Shown: piece after piece, positions 1 to 8,241 of the stretch | Layout of the letters: every line of letters starts with the position of its first letter | Position numbering within the stretch: position 1 is the stretch's first letter | Origin: Krasilnikovia cinnamomea | Lineage (GTDB): Bacteria; Actinomycetota; Actinomycetes; Mycobacteriales; Micromonosporaceae | Direction: 5' to 3' | Length of the DNA stretch: 64,000 bases | Assembly: GCF_004217545.1 (NCBI RefSeq) | Contig: NZ_SHKY01000001.1 | Location: forward strand, 4,464,001-4,528,000 | The notes under the pieces: model-generated | Database searches by the model: none | The model's input: the letters and a program-made list of their open reading frames with translations, nothing else | Told to the model about the DNA's origin: nothing | Made by a program: the position numbers and the translations under genes

Positions 1-1135
1 GCACCCGGTGATCGGTGTTCGCCCCGGCGGCCAGCCGGGCGACGTCGGCGGGCACCGGCTCGGTCAGCCACGGGGTCACCTCGGCCCGCAGCGCGGTCAC
101 GAACCGGGTGCCGGCCGCGGTGAGCCCGCCGGAGGTCAGCAGGTGGTCGGCCGCGTCCGCGACGGCCGCCCGCCAGCGGGCGAACTCGAAGCGCGCCAGT
201 CGCCCGGGCTCGCCACGCCAGAACCGGGTGACCGCGAGGTAGGCGTACGCGCCGTGCAGCAGCCCGGAGGCCGGGCGCGGGTCGTCGCGCCACGGCGAGT
301 AGCCCGGGGTGTCGGGGCCGGCGTGCAGTTCGAACAGGTAGCGCACGGCGTTGAGGACGCTGTGCTGGACCTCGTGCACCAGCCCCACGGCGAGGGCCGC
401 CGGGTCGGGCGGGGCGGACATGGCCACGGCCCCGTACGCGTGCGCGGACGTCGCGCTGATGCCCCGGGCGGTGGGGTCCGGTTCGACCGGCACGATGCAG
501 TCGAGGACCTCGGTGAGGACTTCGGCGGCGGCGCGGTGCCGCGTGACGAGCAGCCGCCAGGCGTCATGGAGGCAGTCCTGCCAGTGCGCGACCGCACCGT
601 CGCGCAGGGGCGGTGTCGGGGCGAGGCCGAGCAGGGATCGCGCCGGATCGGTGTCCTCCAGCCGGACGGACAGGGTCAACCCGTCGTGCGTGGCGCGCAG
701 CAGCCGCCCCGAGTGCGTGGGGTTCGGCGCCTTAGGGTGGCACGGGTCGGCGGCCCCGGCCGTGGCCGGTGGAGTCGAAGCTGGTGGAGCGGCGATGGGC
801 TGGCGGGCGCGGGCGGCCAGTGCGCTGAGGCCCGCCACCCCGGCGCCGGTGGCCCCGGCGCGCAGCCGGGTCAGGCAGTCGGCGGCCCACAGACCGACCA
901 GCGGGCGGGCGAGCAGGCGCCGGACCCCGGCGGGGTCGGCGCGTTCGGCCGCGGCCAGTTCCCGGTACGCGTCCACGGCGCCCGGGTCGGCGGCGGCGAT
1001 CGCGCGCAGCAGTAGCAGGTGCCGGCTGAACTGGGCGCGGCGCAGCCGGGCGAGGGTCGCCGGGCTCGGGCGGCCGGCGCCCAGGGCGGCGAGCGCGGCG
1101 TCGGTGAGGGTGTGCGGGGCGAGCTGAGCCGTCAT
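1..1135 (-). CDS. HExxH-type peptide-modifying protein (partial, 3' end outside window)
   Basis: An open frame begins at ATG 1135 and stays open to the window edge, giving at least 378 residues. A zinc-binding-like motif HEVQH lies at about residues 254-258, followed by a Trp/Tyr-rich stretch (YSPWRDDPRPASGLLHGAYA). This layout matches the HEXXH-motif proteins that accompany FxSxx-COOH peptides, some of which are now described as peptide beta-hydroxylases. It starts 8 bases after the stop of the precursor gene, so the two are almost certainly cotranscribed. In many genomes this domain is fused to the C-terminus of the radical SAM enzyme FxsB; here it has its own start. The SAM enzyme is not in the window and may lie to the left. 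Family assignment is good; the reaction is inferred. Confidence 0.75.
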   Translation of the reverse strand, partial: MTAQLAPHTLTDAALAALGAGRPSPATLARLRRAQFSRHLLLLRAIAAADPGAVDAYRELAAAERADPAGVRRLLARPLVGLWAADCLTRLRAGATGAGVAGLSALAARARQPIAAPPASTPPATAGAADPCHPKAPNPTHSGRLLRATHDGLTLSVRLEDTDPARSLLGLAPTPPLRDGAVAHWQDCLHDAWRLLVTRHRAAAEVLTEVLDCIVPVEPDPTARGISATSAHAYGAVAMSAPPDPAALAVGLVHEVQHSVLNAVRYLFELHAGPDTPGYSPWRDDPRPASGLLHGAYAYLAVTRFWRGEPGRLARFEFARWRAAVADAADHLLTSGGLTAAGTRFVTALRAEVTPWLTEPVPADVARLAAGANTDHRV

Positions 1136-1143
1136 GCGACCGG

Positions 1144-1347
1144 TCAGAGAGCGGAGTTGAAACCGGCGATCGGGTCACCGGGGCGGTCGAGGTCGGCGGT
1201 GAGGCGGTGCAGGCACTGGGCGAGGGGGGAGTCCGCTCGGTCGGGCGGGACGGCCTCGGCGAGGTCGGCGAGCGACAACCCCGAAACGTCGATCATGATG
1301 GAGTGCCACTCGACGTCCGCGTGCTGGCCCGTGCTGCCCAGATCCAC
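1144..1347 (-). CDS. fxsA: FxSxx-COOH type RiPP precursor peptide (FxsA-like)
   Basis: A small protein of 67 residues if GTG 1347 is the start; the frame extends upstream to a TTG at 1410, which would give 88. The GTG has a weak purine-rich GAGAGAG upstream and gives the usual size of the family. The C-terminus is FNSAL followed directly by the stop, which fits the defining F-x-S-x-x-COOH signature. The preceding segment (DVSGLSLADL, then SPLAQCLHRLTADL) matches the conserved leader of these precursors. In known systems the radical SAM enzyme FxsB crosslinks core residues into a cyclophane. The partner HExxH enzyme follows 8 bases downstream. Confidence 0.8.
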   Translation of the reverse strand: MDLGSTGQHADVEWHSIMIDVSGLSLADLAEAVPPDRADSPLAQCLHRLTADLDRPGDPIAGFNSAL

Positions 1348-1556
1348 GTACACCCGCTCTCTCGTTGTCGTCCCCGCGGCCGGTGTCGGCTTCCCGACGC
1401 CGACCGGCAACGATCGATGTGCCGCCGCTAGGTTACGGCGTCGTCGGGTCGGGTGACCCCCGGGCGGGGCCCGGGGCGGCGGGGCTGGCTAGGGTTTGCG
1501 TCGCCGTGATCTCATAGAACGCGAACGCCTCGAAAGTCGGCAACGGAGGACAAACG

Positions 1557-2129
1557 GTGCTGGGTCCACATCTCGAATCGCCGGCGGATGCCATCCGCCC
1601 GTGGGGCGAGCCGGTTTCCGGCCGCGCCGGGGCACCGACCGCCGTGGCCGACCGGGTGACGGCGCTGGCCGACCAGGTGACGACGCTGACGGCGTCGGCC
1701 GTGGGCCACGACGGCGCGATCCGGGTGACCGTCGCCGGGTCCGGGGCGGTCACGGCACTGGAGCTCGACGACCGCGTGCAGCGGCTGTCCGGCGCGGACC
1801 TGGCCGCACAGATCATGGCCACGGTCCAGCGCGCCCAGTCCGCCCTGGTGGAGCGGGTCGCGGAGGCGGTGGCGCAGACCGTGGGTGCCGACACGGAGAC
1901 CGGCCGGGTGGTGCTGGCGAGCTTCGCCCGGCGCTTCGCCGCAGCGCCGGAGTCCCTCGCCGCACCGGTGTCCGTCGGTCACCGGCCGGCGGGAGTCTTC
2001 GACCTGGCCTCGCAGGTGCCGGTGATGCCGGCGCCGCGCCCCTTTCCGGAATTCCCCCACCGTCCCTCGCTGCCGCACCAGGTGCCGGGCGTGGGCTTCG
2101 AGAGTGGGCGGGACAGCCGTGCCCGCTGA
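1557..2129 (+). CDS. YbaB/EbfC-like nucleoid-associated family protein
   Basis: The GTG start at 1557 has a clear GGAGG about 9 bases upstream; the product has 190 residues. Residues about 25-125 have the YbaB/EbfC layout: a helix, a short beta section (IRVTVAGSGAVTALELDD), then a long helix (AAQIMATVQRAQSALVERV). The ending DTETGRVVLASF matches DSETGRAVIASF in the gene at 9637, so the two are paralogues. In actinomycetes such divergent YbaB-like proteins often sit beside ESX-type or polymorphic-toxin genes. About 65 residues after the domain are proline-rich and probably disordered. The gene overlaps the next one. DNA binding is plausible but unproven. Confidence 0.6.
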   Translation: MLGPHLESPADAIRPWGEPVSGRAGAPTAVADRVTALADQVTTLTASAVGHDGAIRVTVAGSGAVTALELDDRVQRLSGADLAAQIMATVQRAQSALVERVAEAVAQTVGADTETGRVVLASFARRFAAAPESLAAPVSVGHRPAGVFDLASQVPVMPAPRPFPEFPHRPSLPHQVPGVGFESGRDSRAR

Positions 2130-2532
2130 CGACCTGCGCCCCGGTCCCGCCGACAATCCGCCACTGCCGCGCCGGGGTCCGGCCCCGCCGGTCGAGCGGA
2201 TGGCCAACGCCGAGCTGGTCCGCCTGGTGGAGGGGGAGCACCCGTACCGGGGCAAGGCGCTGTTCGAGCTGTGCGACCGCATCCCACGCGACGACGACGC
2301 CGCGACGAAGGTGGCGATGCTGAGCCGGCTCTCGTCGCTGCGGCAGGCGCGGCTGTTCGACCGGGTGTCGCTGGCCTGGTCGGCGATCATCGCGCTGCTG
2401 GCGGCGGAGACTGCGCACGCGCGGGCGTCGGCGTACGAGGCGTTCGGCGCGCTGGACCCGCAGGAGCAGCGCGACATGCTCGACTATCTCGAGGTGTCCG
2501 CCATCGAGGAGGCCCACCCACGCATCGCGTGA
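2119..2532 (+). CDS. hypothetical protein, helical
   Basis: A protein of 137 residues from GTG 2119; an alternative in-frame GTG at 2104 would add five residues. It overlaps the 3' end of the YbaB-like gene and is probably translated together with it. After a proline-rich N-terminus (about 25 residues), the rest is predicted helical, with two-helix units such as HPYRGKALFELCDRI and AHARASAYEAFGALDPQ that recall HEAT-type repeats. No catalytic motif is visible. I do not recognise the family. Its link to the upstream gene suggests a shared role, possibly as a partner of the YbaB-like protein. Confidence 0.55.
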   Translation: MPADDLRPGPADNPPLPRRGPAPPVERMANAELVRLVEGEHPYRGKALFELCDRIPRDDDAATKVAMLSRLSSLRQARLFDRVSLAWSAIIALLAAETAHARASAYEAFGALDPQEQRDMLDYLEVSAIEEAHPRIA

Positions 2533-2547
2533 GCGAGGGCCGTCCCG

Positions 2548-2832
<285 letters not shown>

Positions 2833-2989
2833 ACCCCCGAACGTAGCGCGGAAGCCGGCCGTCGTCCGATATGCGGGATTTATTCGCCTCCCGTGGGTGA
2901 AATGTGGTGAGTCATCCTCCCAGTGGCCGCCGGACGTACCAGGATCTAGAGTCGATCCGCGCCGACACCCCCGACGAGAGCGGCCCCCG

Positions 2990-3598
2990 ATGACCCGCCA
3001 GTGCACTCTGCCGAGCACCCGCGAACAGGCCCAGCACGCGTTGATCCTGCTCGGCGCGCCCACCCCGCCCCGGCTGGTCGTCGAGGTGCACGCCGCGCTG
3101 TTCGACTCCGATCTGTCCGTGCCCGGCCTGGCCCGGCTGCTGCGTCAGGAGGAGCGGGAGCACGAGGAGGGTGCGCGGCGGCCGTACCTGATCTGCCCCG
3201 GCCTGGACGCCGACCTGGCCCCGGCGAGCGGCCTGGTCACGCTCTCCACCTGGCCCGTCGCGCACCGCCTCGCGCTACCGGCGGCCGCCCGCGCCGACCA
3301 CCTGACCCGGGTGGTCCGGGTGGCCGAGTTCGTGGCCGCGGCGCCGCGCCCGACCCCGGGCGCCACCCTCCTGCTGCGGCGCCTAGCCGACACCGTGCCC
3401 GGCGGCGCCGAGGCACACGACGTGCTCGACCCGGCCGCGCTGGCCACGGCCGCCCGCGCCGCCCTCACCGACCGCCGGCTGGCCGCCGCCGTCGCCGCCG
3501 AACAGCCCGTACGCGAGGCCGCCGCCGCCCGCGCCGACTCCCTCGACGAGCGGCAGCGCCTGTTCGGCCTCGGCCCCCGGCCACGGGGGCGCGGGTGA
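2990..3598 (+). CDS. hypothetical protein, winged-helix-like N-terminus; first gene of nuclease operon
   Basis: A protein of 202 residues from ATG 2990. The N-terminal 60 residues (LILLGAPTPPRLVVEVHAAL, then LSVPGLARLLRQEERE) look like a winged-helix fold. The middle contains a short beta section (RPYLICPGLDADL), and the C-terminal half is Ala/Arg-rich and helical. No enzyme motif is seen. Its stop overlaps the GTG start of the iron-sulfur nuclease (GTGA), so the two are translationally coupled. A DNA-binding or regulatory role within the island is an inference from the fold impression and context only. Confidence 0.6.
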   Translation: MTRQCTLPSTREQAQHALILLGAPTPPRLVVEVHAALFDSDLSVPGLARLLRQEEREHEEGARRPYLICPGLDADLAPASGLVTLSTWPVAHRLALPAAARADHLTRVVRVAEFVAAAPRPTPGATLLLRRLADTVPGGAEAHDVLDPAALATAARAALTDRRLAAAVAAEQPVREAAAARADSLDERQRLFGLGPRPRGRG

Positions 3599-4692
3599 GC
3601 ACCACACCGGCCGACGTCCTGGACCGGCTGCGCGGCGCCGGGCCGGCCCGGCGGCACAACGCCCGCACCATCGCCGCGCTGACGTCGAACCCCGGCTGCG
3701 CCCGCCGCGCCGTGCTGGACGCCGCGGGGGTCGACAAGCCCCGCCTGGCCGACCGCGTCGGTTTCCCGGGCACCTTCGGACAGTCCCGGTTCGCCCTCGC
3801 CCGCGGCAACAGCTTCGAGGCGATGCTCAAGGCCGACGGGTGCGCCCTGCTGCGTTCGGTGCTGGCCGGCGTCCTCGGCCCGGGCGCCTCCGCCGCCGGG
3901 TACGACGATCTCGGCGAGGACGCCGACGACACGCTGGCGGCCCGGCACGCGCGTACCCGTGGGTTGCTGGCCGCCCCCGGCGGGCCCGCCCTGGTGGACC
4001 ATCCGCTGCTCACCCTCGACGTGGCCGGTCGTGCCGTCTTCCTGGAGCCCGACCTGATCGCCTTCCAGGCCGCGGGCCGCTATCACGTCGTGGAGATCAA
4101 GTCCTTCGCCATCGTGGACGGCCAGGCGGACAGCGCGAAGGTGTCCGCCGCCGCCGTCCAGGCCGCCGTGTACGTGCTCGCGCTGCGCCGCCTGCTGGCC
4201 GAACTCGGCCACGACGAGCGGCTGGTCAGCCACGACGTCGTACTGGTGTGCCCCGAGGACTTCTCGTTGCGGCCCACCGCCGTGGTGATCGACATTCGCA
4301 AGCAGCTGGCCACGTTGCGCCGCCAGCTCGCCCGGCTCGCCTCGGTCGGCGACCTCGCCGCGGCCCTGCCGGACCAGGTCAGCTTCGATCCGGCTCTGCC
4401 GCCCGCCGACCTGATCGCCGCCCTGCACACGGTCGCCGCCAGGTACGCCCCGGAATGTCTGTCCACCTGCGAGCTGGCCGCCTTCTGCCGCCACGAGTCC
4501 GCGGGGCGCACCGCCGCACTGGGCCGCCCGGTCCGCGACGCGCTCGGCGGCGTCGAGACGGTCGCCGAGGTGCTGGCGTACGCCGCCGGAGCCCCGGCGC
4601 CGGACCCGGACCAGGCCGAGGCGGCCGCCCTGCTGCGGACGGCGGCCCGGCTGCGCGCCGAGGCCCTCGCCCGCCCCGCGGACCCGGCGTGA
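3595..4692 (+). CDS. Cas4/AddB/Dna2-type Fe-S PD-(D/E)XK nuclease
   Basis: A protein of 365 residues from GTG 3595. RecB/Cas4-type nuclease motifs appear in order: Cys35 (NPGCARRAV), GNSFE ending at Glu74, Asp153 (EPDLIAF), Glu167-x-Lys169 (VVEIKSF), and Gln189 in the QAAVYVLA helix. A C-terminal cysteine group, Cys288-x3-Cys292-x5-Cys298 (PECLSTCELAAFC), follows. One early cysteine plus three late ones is the signature of nucleases that hold a 4Fe-4S cluster (Cas4, AddB, Dna2). It should therefore cut DNA ends or single strands. It is coupled by GTGA overlaps to both neighbours and stands opposite an SF1 helicase operon. No Cas genes or CRISPR array are present, so a Cas4 role is unlikely. 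Confidence 0.8.
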   Translation: MSTTPADVLDRLRGAGPARRHNARTIAALTSNPGCARRAVLDAAGVDKPRLADRVGFPGTFGQSRFALARGNSFEAMLKADGCALLRSVLAGVLGPGASAAGYDDLGEDADDTLAARHARTRGLLAAPGGPALVDHPLLTLDVAGRAVFLEPDLIAFQAAGRYHVVEIKSFAIVDGQADSAKVSAAAVQAAVYVLALRRLLAELGHDERLVSHDVVLVCPEDFSLRPTAVVIDIRKQLATLRRQLARLASVGDLAAALPDQVSFDPALPPADLIAALHTVAARYAPECLSTCELAAFCRHESAGRTAALGRPVRDALGGVETVAEVLAYAAGAPAPDPDQAEAAALLRTAARLRAEALARPADPA

Positions 4693-6167
4693 GCACCCTC
4701 GCCGCGCTGGCCCGCGCCGAGGCGTACGCGGCGGGCCGGGCGGTGCCGCTGGCGACGGTGCGCCACCTGCACGTTCACGAGCGTCCGCTGGTGCTGATCC
4801 CGGTGGCCCTGGCCGGGGAGGCGAACGCTCCGCTGGCCGCGATGCTGGGCACCGACCGGGCCGCACCCCGGCTGCTCGTGGTCGGCCAGCCGCGCAACCG
4901 CGACCAGCGTTTCGCGTTCGCCGCCGAGCTGGGCCGTGCGCTGGCCGCGTACGTGGAACCGTTCACCGCTGTCGCCGAGCCGGTGCCGGTGGACCGCGGC
5001 CGCGACGTGCGGTACCGGTACCTCGACGCGCCGCAACTGTGGGTGCCCAACCCCGGCGGGGTGGACTTCCTGCGGCTGTTCGGCCGCACCACCCGCTTCC
5101 GCGGCGTCGACGGCGAGCACCCCGTACCGGCGGCGGTGCCGCTGCTGGGCCGCTGGCTCACCTTCTTCGCCAACTGCGCGGAGGTGCCGGGGTCGGCGTT
5201 GCTGCTCACCGCGGTGGAGGCGCTGGGGCTGCACTGGGCCACCGGGCAGAGCGGCGCCGAGGACGCCCACCTGGCCGCGCAGCTCGCCTGGATCGACCCG
5301 CCCGCCGGGTACACCGGGCCGCAGGCGGCGCGGCTGGCCGAGGACCCGGCGGTGTCCCCACCGGCGGGCCCGGCCACCGACCCCGACTTCGACAACCGGA
5401 TCCTGGCGCCGTTGCTGGCGCTGCCGGAGGTCCCGGTCGACGAGCTGACCGCCGTGCTGCGCGGTGTGCTCGCCCCGACGTGGCATCTCCTGTGGCGCAC
5501 CCTGGACCTGCTGCGCGCCCTGCCCCCGGCCGCCCACCTGGCCGCCCGGTGGGACGGCGACCGGGACGCGTTCTCCGCGTTCGCCCAGCACCTCGCGGAC
5601 GGGGGCCCGCCCCAGCCGCGCCGCGACGGCGCGGTCGCCGCGGCCGCCCGGCTGCACCGGCTGGAACAGGCCGCCGCCCGGTACGCGGTCCAGCGCGCGT
5701 TCGACGATCCACTGGTGATGGCCGAGCACCGGCTGGCGGGGGCGGCGTTCGCGGCGGAGGTGACCCTGGCCCAGCCGGACCGGATCGACGACACCGGACG
5801 GCGGCCCGTGCTGCGCCCCCGGATCATGGTCGCCACCACCGAACCGGTCCGGATGGCCCCGGGGGCGACCCTGACCTGCCCGGCCCGGCCCGCGCAGAAG
5901 GCCGTGGTGGTCTCGGTGCACCCGGCCGAGGCGGGCACCGAGGTGGTCCTGGAACTGTCCGGGGGGATGGGGCGGCGGCTGGTCGCCGAGCCGGGCAGCG
6001 TTCCGGCGGTGGGGGAGCGGCTGCTGTACACGACGCTGACCGAGGCGTACCGGCCGCCGGGGGCCTTCCCGGACCCGGCCGACACCCCGTGGACCCACGG
6101 CGGACCCCCCGTTCCGGCCGCCGAGGCGGCGGCCGACGCCAGCGTCGCCCCGGCCCCGCAGGCCTGA
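4689..6167 (+). CDS. large hypothetical protein of the nuclease operon
   Basis: A protein of 492 residues from GTG 4689, coupled to the nuclease gene by a GTGA overlap. No family is recognised. The N-terminal third is alpha/beta (LLVVGQPRNRDQRFAFAAEL, then RYRYLDAPQLWVPNPGG), the middle is helical, and residues about 370-450 look like a small beta-barrel (ATLTCPARPAQKAVVVSV, VVLELSGGMGRRLV). Such barrels occur as the 1B domain of Upf1/Dna2 helicases, so this could be a platform joining the nuclease to the separately encoded helicase. That is speculation from pattern and context. The C-terminus is Pro/Ala-rich. Confidence 0.65.
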   Translation: MSTLAALARAEAYAAGRAVPLATVRHLHVHERPLVLIPVALAGEANAPLAAMLGTDRAAPRLLVVGQPRNRDQRFAFAAELGRALAAYVEPFTAVAEPVPVDRGRDVRYRYLDAPQLWVPNPGGVDFLRLFGRTTRFRGVDGEHPVPAAVPLLGRWLTFFANCAEVPGSALLLTAVEALGLHWATGQSGAEDAHLAAQLAWIDPPAGYTGPQAARLAEDPAVSPPAGPATDPDFDNRILAPLLALPEVPVDELTAVLRGVLAPTWHLLWRTLDLLRALPPAAHLAARWDGDRDAFSAFAQHLADGGPPQPRRDGAVAAAARLHRLEQAAARYAVQRAFDDPLVMAEHRLAGAAFAAEVTLAQPDRIDDTGRRPVLRPRIMVATTEPVRMAPGATLTCPARPAQKAVVVSVHPAEAGTEVVLELSGGMGRRLVAEPGSVPAVGERLLYTTLTEAYRPPGAFPDPADTPWTHGGPPVPAAEAAADASVAPAPQA

Positions 6168-6238
6168 GCGCGGCCAACGGGAGGCCTCATTGGCGGCCGA
6201 CGTCGGTGCAGCCCGCGACCCGTAGGCCTCGGCGGACT

Positions 6239-7078
6239 TCAGTGCAGCCCCGGGTCGGCGGGCTGGCGGCGGCCCGCGGTGAGCCCGGAGTGGATGGTGC
6301 GGCGGATCTCCACCCGCCCCAGTCCCGCGTGCCGGGCGGCCAGGGTCAGCTCGCGGGCGACCGTCCCGGCGTCGATCAGGCCCGCGCCGACCAGGCGGCC
6401 GAGCGCGAACGCGGCCCGGTTCAGCGTGTCGTTGCGGGCACCGACCGGGGCCCGGGCCACCCTGCCGCTCTCGGCGTCGAGGGCCGCGGCCGCGTACCGG
6501 TCCGGGTGGGCGAGCGGGGTGCGCGGCCGGGGCGGCAGCGGCGGTGGACCGGCGACCAGGGCCCGCAACACCGCGGGCCCGGTGGGCAGGGCGCCACCGG
6601 GCCGGGTCTCCCACACGTACGCGCGCCCGCAGGCGTGCCGGGACGGCGGGGCCAGCACGTACCCGCCCGCGCCGCGCCAGTCCACACCGGGCAGCAGCCG
6701 CACGCGGTTGCCGTACCCGGTGGGTGCGAACCACAGATGCCAGCCGCCGCCGCCCGTGCGGACCCGGGGCCCGGCGGGGATCGCGTCGCCGAGCAGGTGG
6801 TGCAGGCCGTGCCAGCCCGCCGCCGAGTCCACGTCGGCCACATCCATGATCACGCCGGTGCGCAGCCCGACGTTCGCGTCGGGCCAGCGCGACCACCACA
6901 GGGTGATGCGCCGCGGGTCGAGGCTGGCGTCGCTCAGGCCGCGCCGCAGGCGCGGGTGCTTGCCCGGCCGGTCGCAGGGCAGGCGCGCGCACGAGCAGCC
7001 GCCGTCGGCCGCAGGGGTGTGCACCGGCAGGACCGGGATGCCGTGCCGGGCGTAGGCGAGTGCGGCGTCGAGCAACAT
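6239..7078 (-). CDS. bifunctional DNA primase/polymerase (AEP, prim-pol domain)
   Basis: A protein of 279 residues from ATG 7078. It has the archaeo-eukaryotic primase layout of the prim-pol family: N-terminal LDAALAYARHGIPVLPVH, a cysteine patch (GGCSCARLPC) before GKHPR, the metal-binding motif around Asp79/Asp82/Asp84 (VIMDVADVDSAAG) and the GGGGWHLWF motif with His114. These enzymes make primers or extend DNA and are typical of phages, plasmids and integrated elements. The start overlaps the stop of the upstream beta-family gene by one base (TAATG), so both are in one operon. No helicase domain is fused; the helicase is encoded divergently. Confidence 0.85.
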   Translation of the reverse strand: MLLDAALAYARHGIPVLPVHTPAADGGCSCARLPCDRPGKHPRLRRGLSDASLDPRRITLWWSRWPDANVGLRTGVIMDVADVDSAAGWHGLHHLLGDAIPAGPRVRTGGGGWHLWFAPTGYGNRVRLLPGVDWRGAGGYVLAPPSRHACGRAYVWETRPGGALPTGPAVLRALVAGPPPLPPRPRTPLAHPDRYAAAALDAESGRVARAPVGARNDTLNRAAFALGRLVGAGLIDAGTVARELTLAARHAGLGRVEIRRTIHSGLTAGRRQPADPGLH

Positions 7079-8121
7079 TAGTACAAACGTACGACAGATT
7101 CCCGGGAGGGGGTACGGGCCAGGGTGTACAGCACGTGTGCGATGTGGTGCGACGTGCTCCAGCCGATCCAGCTGGCGGAGCTGCCCGCGCCACGGGCCGT
7201 CCGGGCGCGCTGGGCGATCTGGGCGTCCCCCCAGGAGAACCGGGCGCCCTGGGCGGGCCAGTGCGGTGAGCGGACGAGGGTGCGGCACAGGTCGTAGCAG
7301 CGGTCGTCGCTGCGTCCGCCGCGCCGGGCCCAGCGGTAGATCCACCACGCCTGGTCGGTGGTGTACCGCAGGGTCGGCAACTGCCGGTGATGCTGGACGC
7401 CGAGCCTTCGCACCGGAGAGGTCACCCCGTAGTCGGCGTACCCCACGCCCGGCTCCGCCAAACGGGCCCACACCCGGGCGTCGAGCCGGCGTACGGCGAC
7501 CGGCCGGTCGGCGGGCAGGTCGTCCAGATTGGGCGGCATGGCGCCGGCGGCCACCGTGATCGAGCGCCAGGGCCGGCCGTGCGCCCAGCGCAGCACGTGC
7601 CGGGCCTGCTCGACGAAGCGGTCGGCGTCGGCGGCGCAGGCGGTCTCGGCCAGGTCGACGATGAGGTCCACGCACTCGTGGTCGAGGCCCGCTCCGCACA
7701 GCAGGCGGTCCGTGGTGGCGGTGGCGGCGGCCGGGTTGGTCGCCTCCACGTGTGGCTGCAGGCGCAGCACCGCGCGGTGCAGGCGCACCCGGGCGGCCAG
7801 CCCGTTCTCGCTCAGCCGCCGGTCGCTGTCGTACGCCCGCAGCACGGGCAGCATGGCCACGCCGAGGTCGTCGAGCCGCAGGGCCAGCTCCACGGGTGAG
7901 GGCATGAACGGGTCGAGGTCGACCGCGAGCGCGCCGGTGCGCGGCGGCAGTGCCTTGACCAGGCGGGGCAGGTCCTCGCCGCGCAGTTCGACGATCGGGA
8001 TGACCTGCTTGGCGGCCTCGCTGTCCAAGTGGTGCAACGCCGTGAACTCGCCCCGGCGCGGTCGCAGGATCGGCCGGTAGCCCCCGTCCACCGTCACACC
8101 CGGCGACGTGAATACCATCAT
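7078..8121 (-). CDS. beta family protein (T4-like Beta protein family)
   Basis: A protein of 347 residues from ATG 8121 (a second ATG follows at once). The N-terminus GGYRPILRPRRGEFTALHHL, then IPIVELRG, matches the Beta protein family (PF14350), known from phages and from bacterial accessory regions. The core looks like an alpha/beta barrel (ALAVDLDPFMP; ECVDLIVDLAET), and the C-terminus carries Trp-rich segments (AWWIYRWARR, ASWIGWS). The molecular function is not established. It is the first gene of the primase operon, and its AT-rich leader is shared with the divergent helicase. Family call is fairly secure; function is unknown. Confidence 0.75.
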   Translation of the reverse strand: MMVFTSPGVTVDGGYRPILRPRRGEFTALHHLDSEAAKQVIPIVELRGEDLPRLVKALPPRTGALAVDLDPFMPSPVELALRLDDLGVAMLPVLRAYDSDRRLSENGLAARVRLHRAVLRLQPHVEATNPAAATATTDRLLCGAGLDHECVDLIVDLAETACAADADRFVEQARHVLRWAHGRPWRSITVAAGAMPPNLDDLPADRPVAVRRLDARVWARLAEPGVGYADYGVTSPVRRLGVQHHRQLPTLRYTTDQAWWIYRWARRGGRSDDRCYDLCRTLVRSPHWPAQGARFSWGDAQIAQRARTARGAGSSASWIGWSTSHHIAHVLYTLARTPSRESVVRLY

Positions 8122-8241
8122 TCACCTAGCGTAGCGAAATATTTCCTTAGAGTTACATAGTGAATTCGGCATGAATTCCGTGTCGGTCGCTCGGGGTCCG
8201 CCTGCTCGGCCCGGCCCCGCCGCCGTTGCTACGGTGCTGCG
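8122..8241 (+). promoter_or_regulatory. divergent promoter region between primase operon and helicase
   Basis: About 120 bases separate the divergent starts. The left half is unusually AT-rich for this genome (around 8131-8180). It contains GAATTC at 8162-8167 and again at 8173-8178, separated by five bases, so the pair reads as an inverted as well as a direct repeat. That is a plausible operator for a dimeric repressor controlling both operons. No confident -35/-10 pair could be assigned. Confidence 0.4.

Noticed and set aside
3595..4692. Reading the Fe-S nuclease as Cas4 of a CRISPR system
   Set aside because: No cas1, cas2 or other cas genes and no CRISPR array were seen. The helicase and primase context fits a Dna2- or AddB-like role better.
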